From the NCBI GenBank assembly GCA_964573255.1, contig CAZNJB010000021.1:1-64000 (forward strand): DNA of 64,000 bases. Direction: 5' to 3'. Under the pieces are notes generated by a model, which searched no databases, was not told the origin of the DNA, and was given only the letters and a program-made list of their open reading frames with translations. Both the position numbers and the translations under genes were made by a program. The stretch is from CAYNUJ01 sp964573255. GTDB taxonomy: Bacteria > Bacteroidota > Ignavibacteria > Ignavibacteriales > Melioribacteraceae. Within the stretch, counting starts at the first letter, position 1; the number at the start of each line of letters is the position of its first letter. This document shows, in pieces, positions 53,957-62,439 of this stretch.

Positions 53957-54650
53957 TTATGATTCCATTCTTAAAGAATTCGGGCAATGCATAGATAATA
54001 ATTCGAAACTCATTGCTACATATGTAACAGCAGCTTCTTTATTGGAAATAAAGAAAGATCAAAATTTATATAAAATCTATAATTCATTCGACATTGTACA
54101 TTCTGACGGAATAGGAGTTTATTTAGCCTTTAAATTATTGAGAACTGATAATAATTCCATTAAGAGAATGACCGGCTCAGATTTATATCCCATATTAATG
54201 GATAGGGCAATTAAAAATAATTGGTCATTCTATTTTTTTGGTGAAAGGAATGAGACGCTTGAAAAAATTAGTAACATTCATACAAAATTAAAAATTGCAG
54301 GGAAACATCCCGGGTATAATTTTATTGATAATAAAGTTGTAGATGATATTAATTCAGCAAAACCTGATATTTTAATAATCGGTTTAGGAGCGCCTATTCA
54401 AGAAAAGTGGGTTGTAAGAAATAAAGATAGATTGAATGCAAAGATTATTATTTGTGTTGGACAAGGTATTAGGGTATTTTCAGGTGAGAAAGACAGAGGA
54501 ACAAAATTGTTGCAGAAAATTGGACTGGAATGGTTTGTCAGGTTATGCTGCGAGCCAAGAAGATTGTGGAGAAGGTATATTATAGGAATTCCTTTATTTA
54601 TATATTATATTATAAAAGAAAAAATATCCCCAAGAGATTATGCTAGTTAG
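53922..54650 (+). CDS. WecG/TagA/CpsF-family glycosyltransferase (GT26)
   Basis: 242 residues. The characteristic segments are HSDGIGVYLAFKLL (near residues 66-79), MTGSDLYP, WSFYFFGERNETLEKI, and PDILIIGLGAPIQEKWV (near residues 147-163). Members transfer ManNAc or ManNAcA (or GlcNAcA) from UDP onto undecaprenyl-PP-GlcNAc-like acceptors in the cytosol, an early step in surface-polymer synthesis. It is the last glycan gene; its final codons overlap the start of the PorU-like gene by 11 bases. Confidence 0.93.
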   Translation: MKIFGVNISYTNYDSILKEFGQCIDNNSKLIATYVTAASLLEIKKDQNLYKIYNSFDIVHSDGIGVYLAFKLLRTDNNSIKRMTGSDLYPILMDRAIKNNWSFYFFGERNETLEKISNIHTKLKIAGKHPGYNFIDNKVVDDINSAKPDILIIGLGAPIQEKWVVRNKDRLNAKIIICVGQGIRVFSGEKDRGTKLLQKIGLEWFVRLCCEPRRLWRRYIIGIPLFIYYIIKEKISPRDYAS

Positions 54651-57600
54651 ATATGTTATAATTTTTATAATGATTCCCTATCTAATCTTTCCTCAGTCTG
54701 TTTCTAAAATAGAAGTAAAAAAAAATTCTTTTAGTGTAGAGATAGATTTCCCTAAACCCAAATACAAAGATTATAAACAAGGTGATTTTGTTATTCGCGA
54801 TTATTTTGAATACACAGATCCCTCGAAAAACGGCAAATCCAAATTGCCATCAAAAACTTTAATTTTTGCTATTCCCCCAAATACTTCGCCAAATATAATC
54901 GTTGAGGATAAAAAAGATATAAAGTTAAAAAACATCATTCCAGCAGTTAATCCACAAATTATATCAATTAACGATTCTACTCTTGCGTATTCTGAATCGG
55001 AATGGATTAAAACGGATAAAAATAATTCGCTCTATCATATTGAAGGTCAATTTTGGTGGAGAGATTTTTACTGCGTTGCAATAAAAGTGTTTACTCATAA
55101 TTTTAATCCGCAAGAAAGAAGCATACAAGAAATTGAAAAGATAAAATTACGTTTCCAATTTGATAATGATGTATGGATTGATTCCTATAGTCCTATCAAA
55201 GTATATTCACACTATGACGAAATTCTTAAGAATGCAATTAAGAATCAAATAATTGCCGAACAGTTTAGAAGCAATTCTACTAAATATGCAGCAACCGATT
55301 CAGTGTGGAACTGGATAAATTTCAATAATACTTATATTAAATTTGGTGTGGTACAAGATGGAATATATCGGATTTCATTCGATTTATTGAATTCACTGGG
55401 GATAAATATTTCGAATATTGATCCGACAACCTTTCAATTATTTGAGAGTGGGACGGAAATTCCCATATTTGTACGAGGCGAAAATAACGGTACTTTTGAA
55501 CAGGATGAATATATTGAATTTTATGGGCAATCACATTATCCAAAGATATCACATAGAATTATAAATAATGACAATGAAGAATATAATGAATACAAAGATC
55601 GCTATACTGATACCTCATATTATTTTTTAACTTGGGGAGATAAAAAAGGGAAGCGAATATTTATTGATGATAGTTTGTATTCAACTCAAGATACAATTGA
55701 TTACTATTTGGAAGTAATTCATAAAGAGGAAAACAATTGGTATCAGAATGCAAATAATGATGAAATTGCAAATCAAACTCCCAATTGGAATAAAAACAAA
55801 ACTTGGTACTGGAAGTGGTTAGGTGATTGGAACTCTCCATTAAAATTTGAGTTTTCTGCCGATAGAATCTCAAATAAAGATAATGTGAAAGTCTACTTTA
55901 AAGCTTCAAGTGCTGGATCAAATATTATAGTTAATTCTCATCAATTAGCACTCTACCTTAACGGTGTTAAAATTGACTCGCAGCAAGTTAACAGATTTAA
56001 TCAAGTATTGTTGAATGGTGCAGTCAATTCTGATTTTCTGGAAGAAGGGGTAAACACAATTACTGTATTTAATCATAAAAATGGCACCTCACCAAACTAT
56101 CTTGCAGTTGATTGGTTTGATGTTGAATATCCGCGTGATCTATGGTTACGTAATGATTCGCTCATTTTCAAGATTTCTGAAAATAATTCAGGCTTACTAA
56201 AATTATTTAAAATATCAAACACAAGTAATAATAATTATCTTATTTATAGAATTTCACCTACTCAAAAGAAGATTACAAATTATTACCGGTCGGGCAATTC
56301 TATTTATTTTACAGATACACTATTAAATAAAAATGTTTATGCTGTATTTTCAGAAGAGAAAGTATTTTCGCCTTCATCTTTTAGTAAAGTTAAATTTATT
56401 GATTTATCTAATAATCCAAACGGTGCGGACTACATTTTAATTACTAATCAGCGCTTTAGTCAAATAGTTGATCAATATATTGACTATATATCCAGTGAAT
56501 ATCATTTGAAAACATACAAAACAATTGTTAATGATATATTCAATCAATTTGGTTACGGTTATCCCACTCCCGAAGCAATAAAACTATTTTTGCAAACAGC
56601 TTTTGACAGATGGGGATTCCCTAAATCTTCATATTTAGAAATCATCGGAGACGCTTCATACGATTATAAAGGTTATGTATTCAATAATGAAGGGATTAAA
56701 CTTAGTGAAAACTTAGTTCCCGCATATGGGAATCCTGTGAGTGATAATTGGTATGCGATTTGGGAATCGGAATATAACTTGCCGCAATTATTGGTAGGTA
56801 GACTGCCTATAAGATCAGCGGAAGAGTTAACAAACTATATTGAAAAATTAAAATCATATAATTCTTCACCTTGGGACGATTGGAATAAAAGATATCTTCT
56901 TTTTTCAGGTGGTAATGGTGATAACGAATATGAATTAATGCAATTGCGCAGCATCAATGACTCTATAATAAATAAATTGATACGTCCTCGACCGATATCC
57001 GGAAATTATTTCCATTTTTATAAAACCATATATCCCAAAAGCGATTTAGGACCATATTCACAGCAGGAAATCAAATCCGCATTAGATAATGGTGGAATAT
57101 TTATTTCATATTTGGGGCATAGTGGAACTGCTACTTGGGACAATGGAATTAATTCCGTTAAGCAACTTGAGAATAAATATAATCGATCACCATTAATAAC
57201 AGATTTTGGATGTTCAACAAACAAATTTGCAGAACCGGATATTATTTCTTTTGGTGAAAGGTTTGTACTCGATCAAGATGGACAAGCGATAGGTTATGTA
57301 GGTAATTCTTCTTTAGGATTTTTATCTTCTGCAACTTCAGCCCCACTTTATTTCTACAAATCAATTTTCGAAGATTCACTCCATCAAATTGGTGATGCTC
57401 ATTTATTATGCAAGGTACAATTAATCGAGAATCTTGGTCCGGGCGGCACAGCTAAAATATTTTCATATACCAATTCAATAATTGGAGATCCGGTAATCTC
57501 TCTCAAAATTCCTAACAAGCCGAATTTAATTATAACTCCCGATGATTTACTGGTTAATTCTAATTATGATGAAAGTTTTGATTCTATTGCAGTACCATTT

Positions 57601-59964
57601 GTTGTAACTAATAATGGGGCATCACTTCTGGATTCATTGAATATTATGTTACAACAAACTTATGATGGCGGAATAATTAAAAGGGAAATAAAAAGAATTA
57701 TTTTGCCTGAATATAAGGATACTCTGCTTTTTTATTTTAAGACAAAAGGTTATCCTGGAATACATAATATTGAATTAACATTGGATTATGATAATGAAAT
57801 AGATGAAATCTATGAGAACGATAATCATTTGAGTTATTCATTAAATGTTTATTCATTGGCCTTAAGAGATGTAGTTCCTTATAACTTTACGGCAGCTCTA
57901 AATAATAAATTAAAGATATTGAATCCATCAAACTATAATGAAAATAGATTAAGCGTTGATTTGCAAATATCTGAAAGAGGTGATTTCTCTTATTATAATG
58001 AACAATTTATAGAATCTGATTCATTTTATTCCTATGTAAATCTTAATGAATTACAAGATGGAAAGCGTTATTGGTATCGTTATCGGATAAATAAATCTGC
58101 GGAAGAATTTTCTCCTGTTAAATCATTTATAAAAAATTCAAATAACAATTTTATAATTAATGATTCGATTTCTTTTTCCGTTCAAGATTGCGGTCACCTT
58201 GTTTTCAATAATGGCATCGTTTTATCCAATGATTCAGTTACAATTTCTGTTCTTTCGGCGGGAGCTTATACCGGTGCAACTTGTGTGATTTCTCGAAATG
58301 GTAAAAATTTACTCTCAAACAATTTCTTTGCTGGAATGGCAATAGCCACATTTAATCCAGTTACGATGGAGGTTGATACTGCATTTTGGCTGGAGTTATT
58401 CCAACGTCCGGATAATGTCCAGTTACTTGCGGATTTTATTAACTCTCTTCCGTCAGGTGAAATTGTTGCTATGGGAGTTTCGAATGATGCCCGAAATAAT
58501 ATGAGTTCAACTCTCAAAGATGCTATCAGAACATTAGGGAGCAGCAAAATCGATTCATTGGTTTTTCAAGGTCCTTGGGCATTGATTGGTGCTAAAGGTG
58601 CCAATCCTAATGATATTATTGAGATGGTTGGAGGTAAATATGATCCTACGATTATAATAGATTCTGTTTTTATTACCTCATCTAGTTATGGTTATCTGCT
58701 TACTGAAAGAATTGGTCCTGCAAAAAAATGGAATTCTTTAAACATTCGGCAATCTACTGATAATAATTCAATACTAAAGTTCAGATTGCTTGGAATTAAG
58801 AAAGATGAATCGATTGATACATTGAATTATTTAGCATATGGAGATTCGCCCATAAATATTGATACATTGAATGCGACTACTTATCCTTACATAAGATTAT
58901 TAACTGAATTCATTGCCGGAGACAGTCTCTATTCGCCAAAACTAAATGAACTCGCTGTGCAATATTTAGCAGTTCCGGAACTTGGTACAAATTATCAAGT
59001 AGCATCTGTAGATAGAGATACTGTTATCCAAGGGGAGGATATAAATCTTTCTTTTTATGTGTATAATGTCGGTGAATCAACTGCGGATGATTTTAGAGTT
59101 ATAGTTAAACTTAAGAATGATAATACTTCTTCGGAACTGATATATGAGGAAATAGTTGATTCTTTAGTTCCTGAAAAAAGTAAATATTTTAATGTAAAGT
59201 TAAATACTTCCAATTTCTATGGGGAAGGAGAATTATCTATTTCAATTGACGAGGAAGATAAAATATTAGAATTATATGAAGATAATAATTTTTATGCAGT
59301 TCCTTTCTATGTCCAAAAAGATACTTCCAAACCATCTATAGAAGTTACATTCGATGGAGAGACTATTTTAGACGGCGATTTTGTCTCTTCCAATACTGTA
59401 ATACAAATTGCTTTAAACGATCCTTCACTAATTCCAATTGCTGATACTTCCTCTGTTTCCATATCATTGGATAATTATCCAATCTATTATTCAAACAACA
59501 ATAATATTGATATATCCTTTCAGGAGATTAATCCTAAAGTTCTTATAACATTTCATCCTGAATTGAAGAAAGGCAGGCATAAGTTAACTGTATTTGCGAG
59601 AAATGCAAATGGGATTATGGCGGATAGTTCGGGATTGATAAAGTATTTTGAAGTTGATAACAATCTTCAGTTGTTAGACGTTTATAATTATCCTAATCCA
59701 TTCAGTAAAGAAACATACTTTACTTTCCGCTTATCTAAACTTCCCGAACAAATAAGCATTAAAATTTATACAATTGCCGGACGGCTAATAAAAACAATTC
59801 AATTAAGTAAAGCTGAATTAAATTTGAATTTGAATAAAGTTAATTGGGATGGAAAAGATAATGATGGAGATCCGGTAGCAAACGGCACTTATTTATACCA
59901 AGTGATTTTATACAATGAAGGCAAACATTTGACCAGCACTAATAAACTTGCAATTATCCACTGA
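54640..59964 (+). CDS. PorU-like C25 (gingipain-type) cysteine peptidase with ILEI-like and FlgD-like domains
   Basis: 1774-residue exported protein. Signal peptide about 1-19; gingipain-propeptide-like N-terminal domain (20-590, including a DGIYRISFDLLNSLGI segment typical of PorU); C25 catalytic domain (about 596-955) with probable dyad H827 (LGHSGTATWD) and C858 (DFGCSTNKFAEPD); CARDB-like domain (957-1065); FN3-like region; ILEI/PANDER-like domain (about 1175-1330, FQRPDN...GPWALIGAKGAN); second CARDB (1447-1565); Ig-like part; FlgD-like/T9SS C-terminal domain (1680-1774, YNYPNPF...NGTYLYQ). In T9SS, PorU is the sortase that removes sorting signals and attaches anionic LPS. Its start overlaps the preceding glycosyltransferase by 11 bases. 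It could instead be a secreted C25 substrate. Confidence 0.85.
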   Translation: MLVRYVIIFIMIPYLIFPQSVSKIEVKKNSFSVEIDFPKPKYKDYKQGDFVIRDYFEYTDPSKNGKSKLPSKTLIFAIPPNTSPNIIVEDKKDIKLKNIIPAVNPQIISINDSTLAYSESEWIKTDKNNSLYHIEGQFWWRDFYCVAIKVFTHNFNPQERSIQEIEKIKLRFQFDNDVWIDSYSPIKVYSHYDEILKNAIKNQIIAEQFRSNSTKYAATDSVWNWINFNNTYIKFGVVQDGIYRISFDLLNSLGINISNIDPTTFQLFESGTEIPIFVRGENNGTFEQDEYIEFYGQSHYPKISHRIINNDNEEYNEYKDRYTDTSYYFLTWGDKKGKRIFIDDSLYSTQDTIDYYLEVIHKEENNWYQNANNDEIANQTPNWNKNKTWYWKWLGDWNSPLKFEFSADRISNKDNVKVYFKASSAGSNIIVNSHQLALYLNGVKIDSQQVNRFNQVLLNGAVNSDFLEEGVNTITVFNHKNGTSPNYLAVDWFDVEYPRDLWLRNDSLIFKISENNSGLLKLFKISNTSNNNYLIYRISPTQKKITNYYRSGNSIYFTDTLLNKNVYAVFSEEKVFSPSSFSKVKFIDLSNNPNGADYILITNQRFSQIVDQYIDYISSEYHLKTYKTIVNDIFNQFGYGYPTPEAIKLFLQTAFDRWGFPKSSYLEIIGDASYDYKGYVFNNEGIKLSENLVPAYGNPVSDNWYAIWESEYNLPQLLVGRLPIRSAEELTNYIEKLKSYNSSPWDDWNKRYLLFSGGNGDNEYELMQLRSINDSIINKLIRPRPISGNYFHFYKTIYPKSDLGPYSQQEIKSALDNGGIFISYLGHSGTATWDNGINSVKQLENKYNRSPLITDFGCSTNKFAEPDIISFGERFVLDQDGQAIGYVGNSSLGFLSSATSAPLYFYKSIFEDSLHQIGDAHLLCKVQLIENLGPGGTAKIFSYTNSIIGDPVISLKIPNKPNLIITPDDLLVNSNYDESFDSIAVPFVVTNNGASLLDSLNIMLQQTYDGGIIKREIKRIILPEYKDTLLFYFKTKGYPGIHNIELTLDYDNEIDEIYENDNHLSYSLNVYSLALRDVVPYNFTAALNNKLKILNPSNYNENRLSVDLQISERGDFSYYNEQFIESDSFYSYVNLNELQDGKRYWYRYRINKSAEEFSPVKSFIKNSNNNFIINDSISFSVQDCGHLVFNNGIVLSNDSVTISVLSAGAYTGATCVISRNGKNLLSNNFFAGMAIATFNPVTMEVDTAFWLELFQRPDNVQLLADFINSLPSGEIVAMGVSNDARNNMSSTLKDAIRTLGSSKIDSLVFQGPWALIGAKGANPNDIIEMVGGKYDPTIIIDSVFITSSSYGYLLTERIGPAKKWNSLNIRQSTDNNSILKFRLLGIKKDESIDTLNYLAYGDSPINIDTLNATTYPYIRLLTEFIAGDSLYSPKLNELAVQYLAVPELGTNYQVASVDRDTVIQGEDINLSFYVYNVGESTADDFRVIVKLKNDNTSSELIYEEIVDSLVPEKSKYFNVKLNTSNFYGEGELSISIDEEDKILELYEDNNFYAVPFYVQKDTSKPSIEVTFDGETILDGDFVSSNTVIQIALNDPSLIPIADTSSVSISLDNYPIYYSNNNNIDISFQEINPKVLITFHPELKKGRHKLTVFARNANGIMADSSGLIKYFEVDNNLQLLDVYNYPNPFSKETYFTFRLSKLPEQISIKIYTIAGRLIKTIQLSKAELNLNLNKVNWDGKDNDGDPVANGTYLYQVILYNEGKHLTSTNKLAIIH

Positions 59965-60082
59965 TACAGAAAATAGATTGATTAAATTAATATTTTATTG
60001 ATTTTTACCACGTTTTATAAATGTAATATTTAGTAATTTTACCAGTGAAAATTTCAAAATGAAGAATAATTGTGGAGTATTT

Positions 60083-61420
60083 ATGAAAAAATTATTGATG
60101 GTAATCTTTTTTGTATCAAGTTTTACTTTCGCACAATTTCAATCTTTGCACCCCAATGAGGGAAACCTTGGGGCTGGATTGGGAATGAGCTGGATTAATG
60201 ACAATCCATTTTATACTTTCCGTTTCAATCCGGAAATTGCATTTGCGAATATGGGAATAGGGCTTGACCTTAACTTGGAGTTCTCTCCTAATGGACAGAT
60301 TCGTACCGAAAACTTTAACGAACTTTCAGATTATTTAAGCATAATACGTTATTTCAGATACGGACAAAAAGGCGATCCGCTGTACTTTCGTGTTGGAGCA
60401 TTGGACTACGCAACTCTTGGTCACGGTTCGATAATGTATCTTTACAATAACAGTCCGACTTTTGATGCACGCCGTTTGGGAGTGGAATTCGATTTGGATA
60501 TGAATCAGTTCGGATTTGAGTTGGTTTACGGAAGCTTTCTGCAGAGTGGTGTTGTAGGGGTGCGTGGTTATACTCGTCCGCTAAAATTTACTACTCTAGG
60601 TTCTGTTCCTATTATTGGTAACCTTGAAGTCGGTGCTACCGTAGTTAATGATTTTAATTCCGATGCTACTGTAATTGCAGGTACTTACGATCCTGTGACT
60701 GATAAATTTACAGCAACTCAAACGGAAAGTTCGGTTACTGAGTTTGGTTTCGATATTGGTTTACCGTTGGTGAACAACAGCATTGTAAAACTCGATCTCT
60801 ATTATGACTTTGCACAAATATTGAATTACGGTAATGGATCTTCAGCGGGATTTATTTTCGGTCTAAACGGTTTGGGTTTGGTTAATGTAAGAACCAAATT
60901 CGAACGTCGTTTTAACAACGATCAATATATTCCGGCTTATTTTGGCTCAATGTATGAGTTGGAAAGATTCAGATTGGATAAAACCACCGGGTCGGTTTCA
61001 TCCAAAATTCAACAGTTGAAAAACATGCAGGCTTCTCTAGGCAACGGATGGTATGGCGAATTGCTTGTTACATTATTGGGAACCTTCGATATACTCGGAA
61101 GTTATCAACGTTTGGATAATCATCCTGAAAGTGGAATACTTCATTTATCGACAGACGTTTCACCTAAAGACGGTTCCTTTGTCGCACGTGCAGGATACGA
61201 TAAAATTAATATCAAAGACGAAAAAGACCTTTTCACACTCGACGATCGTTCCTATTTATTTGCGGAACTCGGTTATAAACCAATGCCGTATATAGTCGTT
61301 TCGATGGTGTATAATTGGACGTTCTCGCCTGTTCGCGACGCCGATGATAATATATTGGGTTACGAGCCTCAGAAGAAAATTGAACCGAGAGTTTCGTTCG
61401 TTTATCCATTTAATTTTTAA
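60083..61420 (+). CDS. Outer-membrane beta-barrel protein of unknown function
   Basis: 445 residues from the ATG at 60083 (MKKLLMVIFFVSSFTFAQ signal peptide; an ATG at 60059 would add eight residues). The mature protein is a long series of amphipathic beta strands (GAGLGMSWINDNPFYTFRFNPEIAF, FGFELVYGSFLQSGVVGVRGY, YIVVSMVYNWTFSPV) ending in FVYPFNF, whose terminal Phe is the usual barrel-assembly signal. No family is recognised. It lies 118 bases after the PorU-like gene, so a link to secretion or surface assembly is possible but not shown. Confidence 0.75.
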   Translation: MKKLLMVIFFVSSFTFAQFQSLHPNEGNLGAGLGMSWINDNPFYTFRFNPEIAFANMGIGLDLNLEFSPNGQIRTENFNELSDYLSIIRYFRYGQKGDPLYFRVGALDYATLGHGSIMYLYNNSPTFDARRLGVEFDLDMNQFGFELVYGSFLQSGVVGVRGYTRPLKFTTLGSVPIIGNLEVGATVVNDFNSDATVIAGTYDPVTDKFTATQTESSVTEFGFDIGLPLVNNSIVKLDLYYDFAQILNYGNGSSAGFIFGLNGLGLVNVRTKFERRFNNDQYIPAYFGSMYELERFRLDKTTGSVSSKIQQLKNMQASLGNGWYGELLVTLLGTFDILGSYQRLDNHPESGILHLSTDVSPKDGSFVARAGYDKINIKDEKDLFTLDDRSYLFAELGYKPMPYIVVSMVYNWTFSPVRDADDNILGYEPQKKIEPRVSFVYPFNF

Positions 61421-61427
61421 TTCATTT

Positions 61428-61453
61428 CTCCCCGGATATTATCATCCGGGGAG
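61428..61453. terminator. Strong T-less hairpin between convergent genes
   Basis: Perfect 10-bp stem CTCCCCGGAT (61428-61437) / ATCCGGGGAG (61444-61453), 6-nt loop. It sits between the convergent barrel and HAD gene ends. Neither strand has a T-run after it, so it is either a bidirectional factor-assisted terminator or an RNA-stability hairpin. Confidence 0.55.
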
Positions 61454-61470
61454 ATTCCATACTTATAGGT

Positions 61471-62121
61471 TTATCCCAAATTCCGAAGAATAAAATCTTT
61501 CAGTTCTTGTGTATTATGAAAGATATAATCGCTCCCCATTTTTAATACTTTATCTTTAGCGTAGCTATCCCAAAGAACCGAAGCAATTTTAACTCCTGCT
61601 TTATTTGCCGCAATTATATCCGAAGGAGCGTCACCTATCATTAAAACTCTTTCGGGTTCCAGTTTAAAATAATCAACGAATTTCATTATTCCTTCCGGTG
61701 AAGGTTTGTGGTTTTCAACATCATCGCCAGTGATTATTAAATCGAAGTAATCGTAAACATTTATTGCTTTAAGTGAAATAACCGTGCTCAATCGCCCCTT
61801 ACCGGTAAATATACCAAGCGGCAGATTTTTACTTTTTATTGCACTAAGTGTTTCTTCAATACTAGGAAAAATTTTTGCCATTCGATTATGGTTCTTTTCA
61901 TAAAATTCATAATAATCCTTTCTGGCATCTTCGTAATTATCTTTCATCCACTCTTTTAATATTTCATCTTCTGTTGGGCCGAATAAGGATATTATTTCTT
62001 CATCACTGTAAGTTTTGCCCAGATACTTTTGGGTAACGTGATTAAAGCTTGCGAAAATTAATTCATTTGTGGAAATTATTGTTCCGTCAATATCAAAAAT
62101 ATATCCGTTAAATTTTTTCAT
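61471..62121 (-). CDS. HAD-family phosphatase (phosphoglycolate phosphatase/beta-phosphoglucomutase-like)
   Basis: 216-residue cytosolic hydrolase. Motif I FDIDGTI (residues 9-15) has the nucleophile Asp; motif II Thr is in LGIFTGKGR; motif III Lys is in NHKPSPEGI; motif IV is MIGDAPSDIIAANKAG. A helical cap lies at about residues 16-85. It removes phosphate from a small metabolite; the substrate (phosphoglycolate, a sugar phosphate or a nucleotide) cannot be assigned. The ATG at 62121 follows no strong ribosome site. Confidence 0.88.
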   Translation of the reverse strand: MKKFNGYIFDIDGTIISTNELIFASFNHVTQKYLGKTYSDEEIISLFGPTEDEILKEWMKDNYEDARKDYYEFYEKNHNRMAKIFPSIEETLSAIKSKNLPLGIFTGKGRLSTVISLKAINVYDYFDLIITGDDVENHKPSPEGIMKFVDYFKLEPERVLMIGDAPSDIIAANKAGVKIASVLWDSYAKDKVLKMGSDYIFHNTQELKDFILRNLG

Positions 62122-62439
62122 CTTGACCTTTTATTTTGAGTTTAAGAATCTGTTATAAAAAATAGTTGCTCAATATTGTTAAAATATATCATTGAGTAGC
62201 TTGTTGAGTAATATGTAAGCTGAAAACCTAATGTAACTAAAGCCGTTTTAATTACTTCATATATTTCGTTGTCTTTCCTAAGGAGTCACCTTGATAAAGT
62301 AACAAGTAATAATAAAATAATTCCGGTTCTACAAAAACAAATTGTTAATTTTACTTTTCGTTTAAATAAAAGATTAGTGTTGTATGCAATAATGAATCGA
62401 CTTTAGTCACATTAAACTTTGTGCGTTTTTCCCCAATAT
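62122..62439. other. Intergenic region 318 bp
   Basis: Between two minus-strand genes. AT-rich, no gene supportable. A stretch near 62264-62308 (ttgtctttcctaaggagtcacc) resembles relics of dispersed repeats known from many bacteria, but I cannot confirm it. A second 'TAAGGAG' here is followed by no open frame. Confidence 0.4.

Noticed and set aside
62264..62308. Possible dispersed-repeat relic with TAAGGAGTCACC
   Set aside because: Only a resemblance from memory; no partner copy or symmetry in the window.
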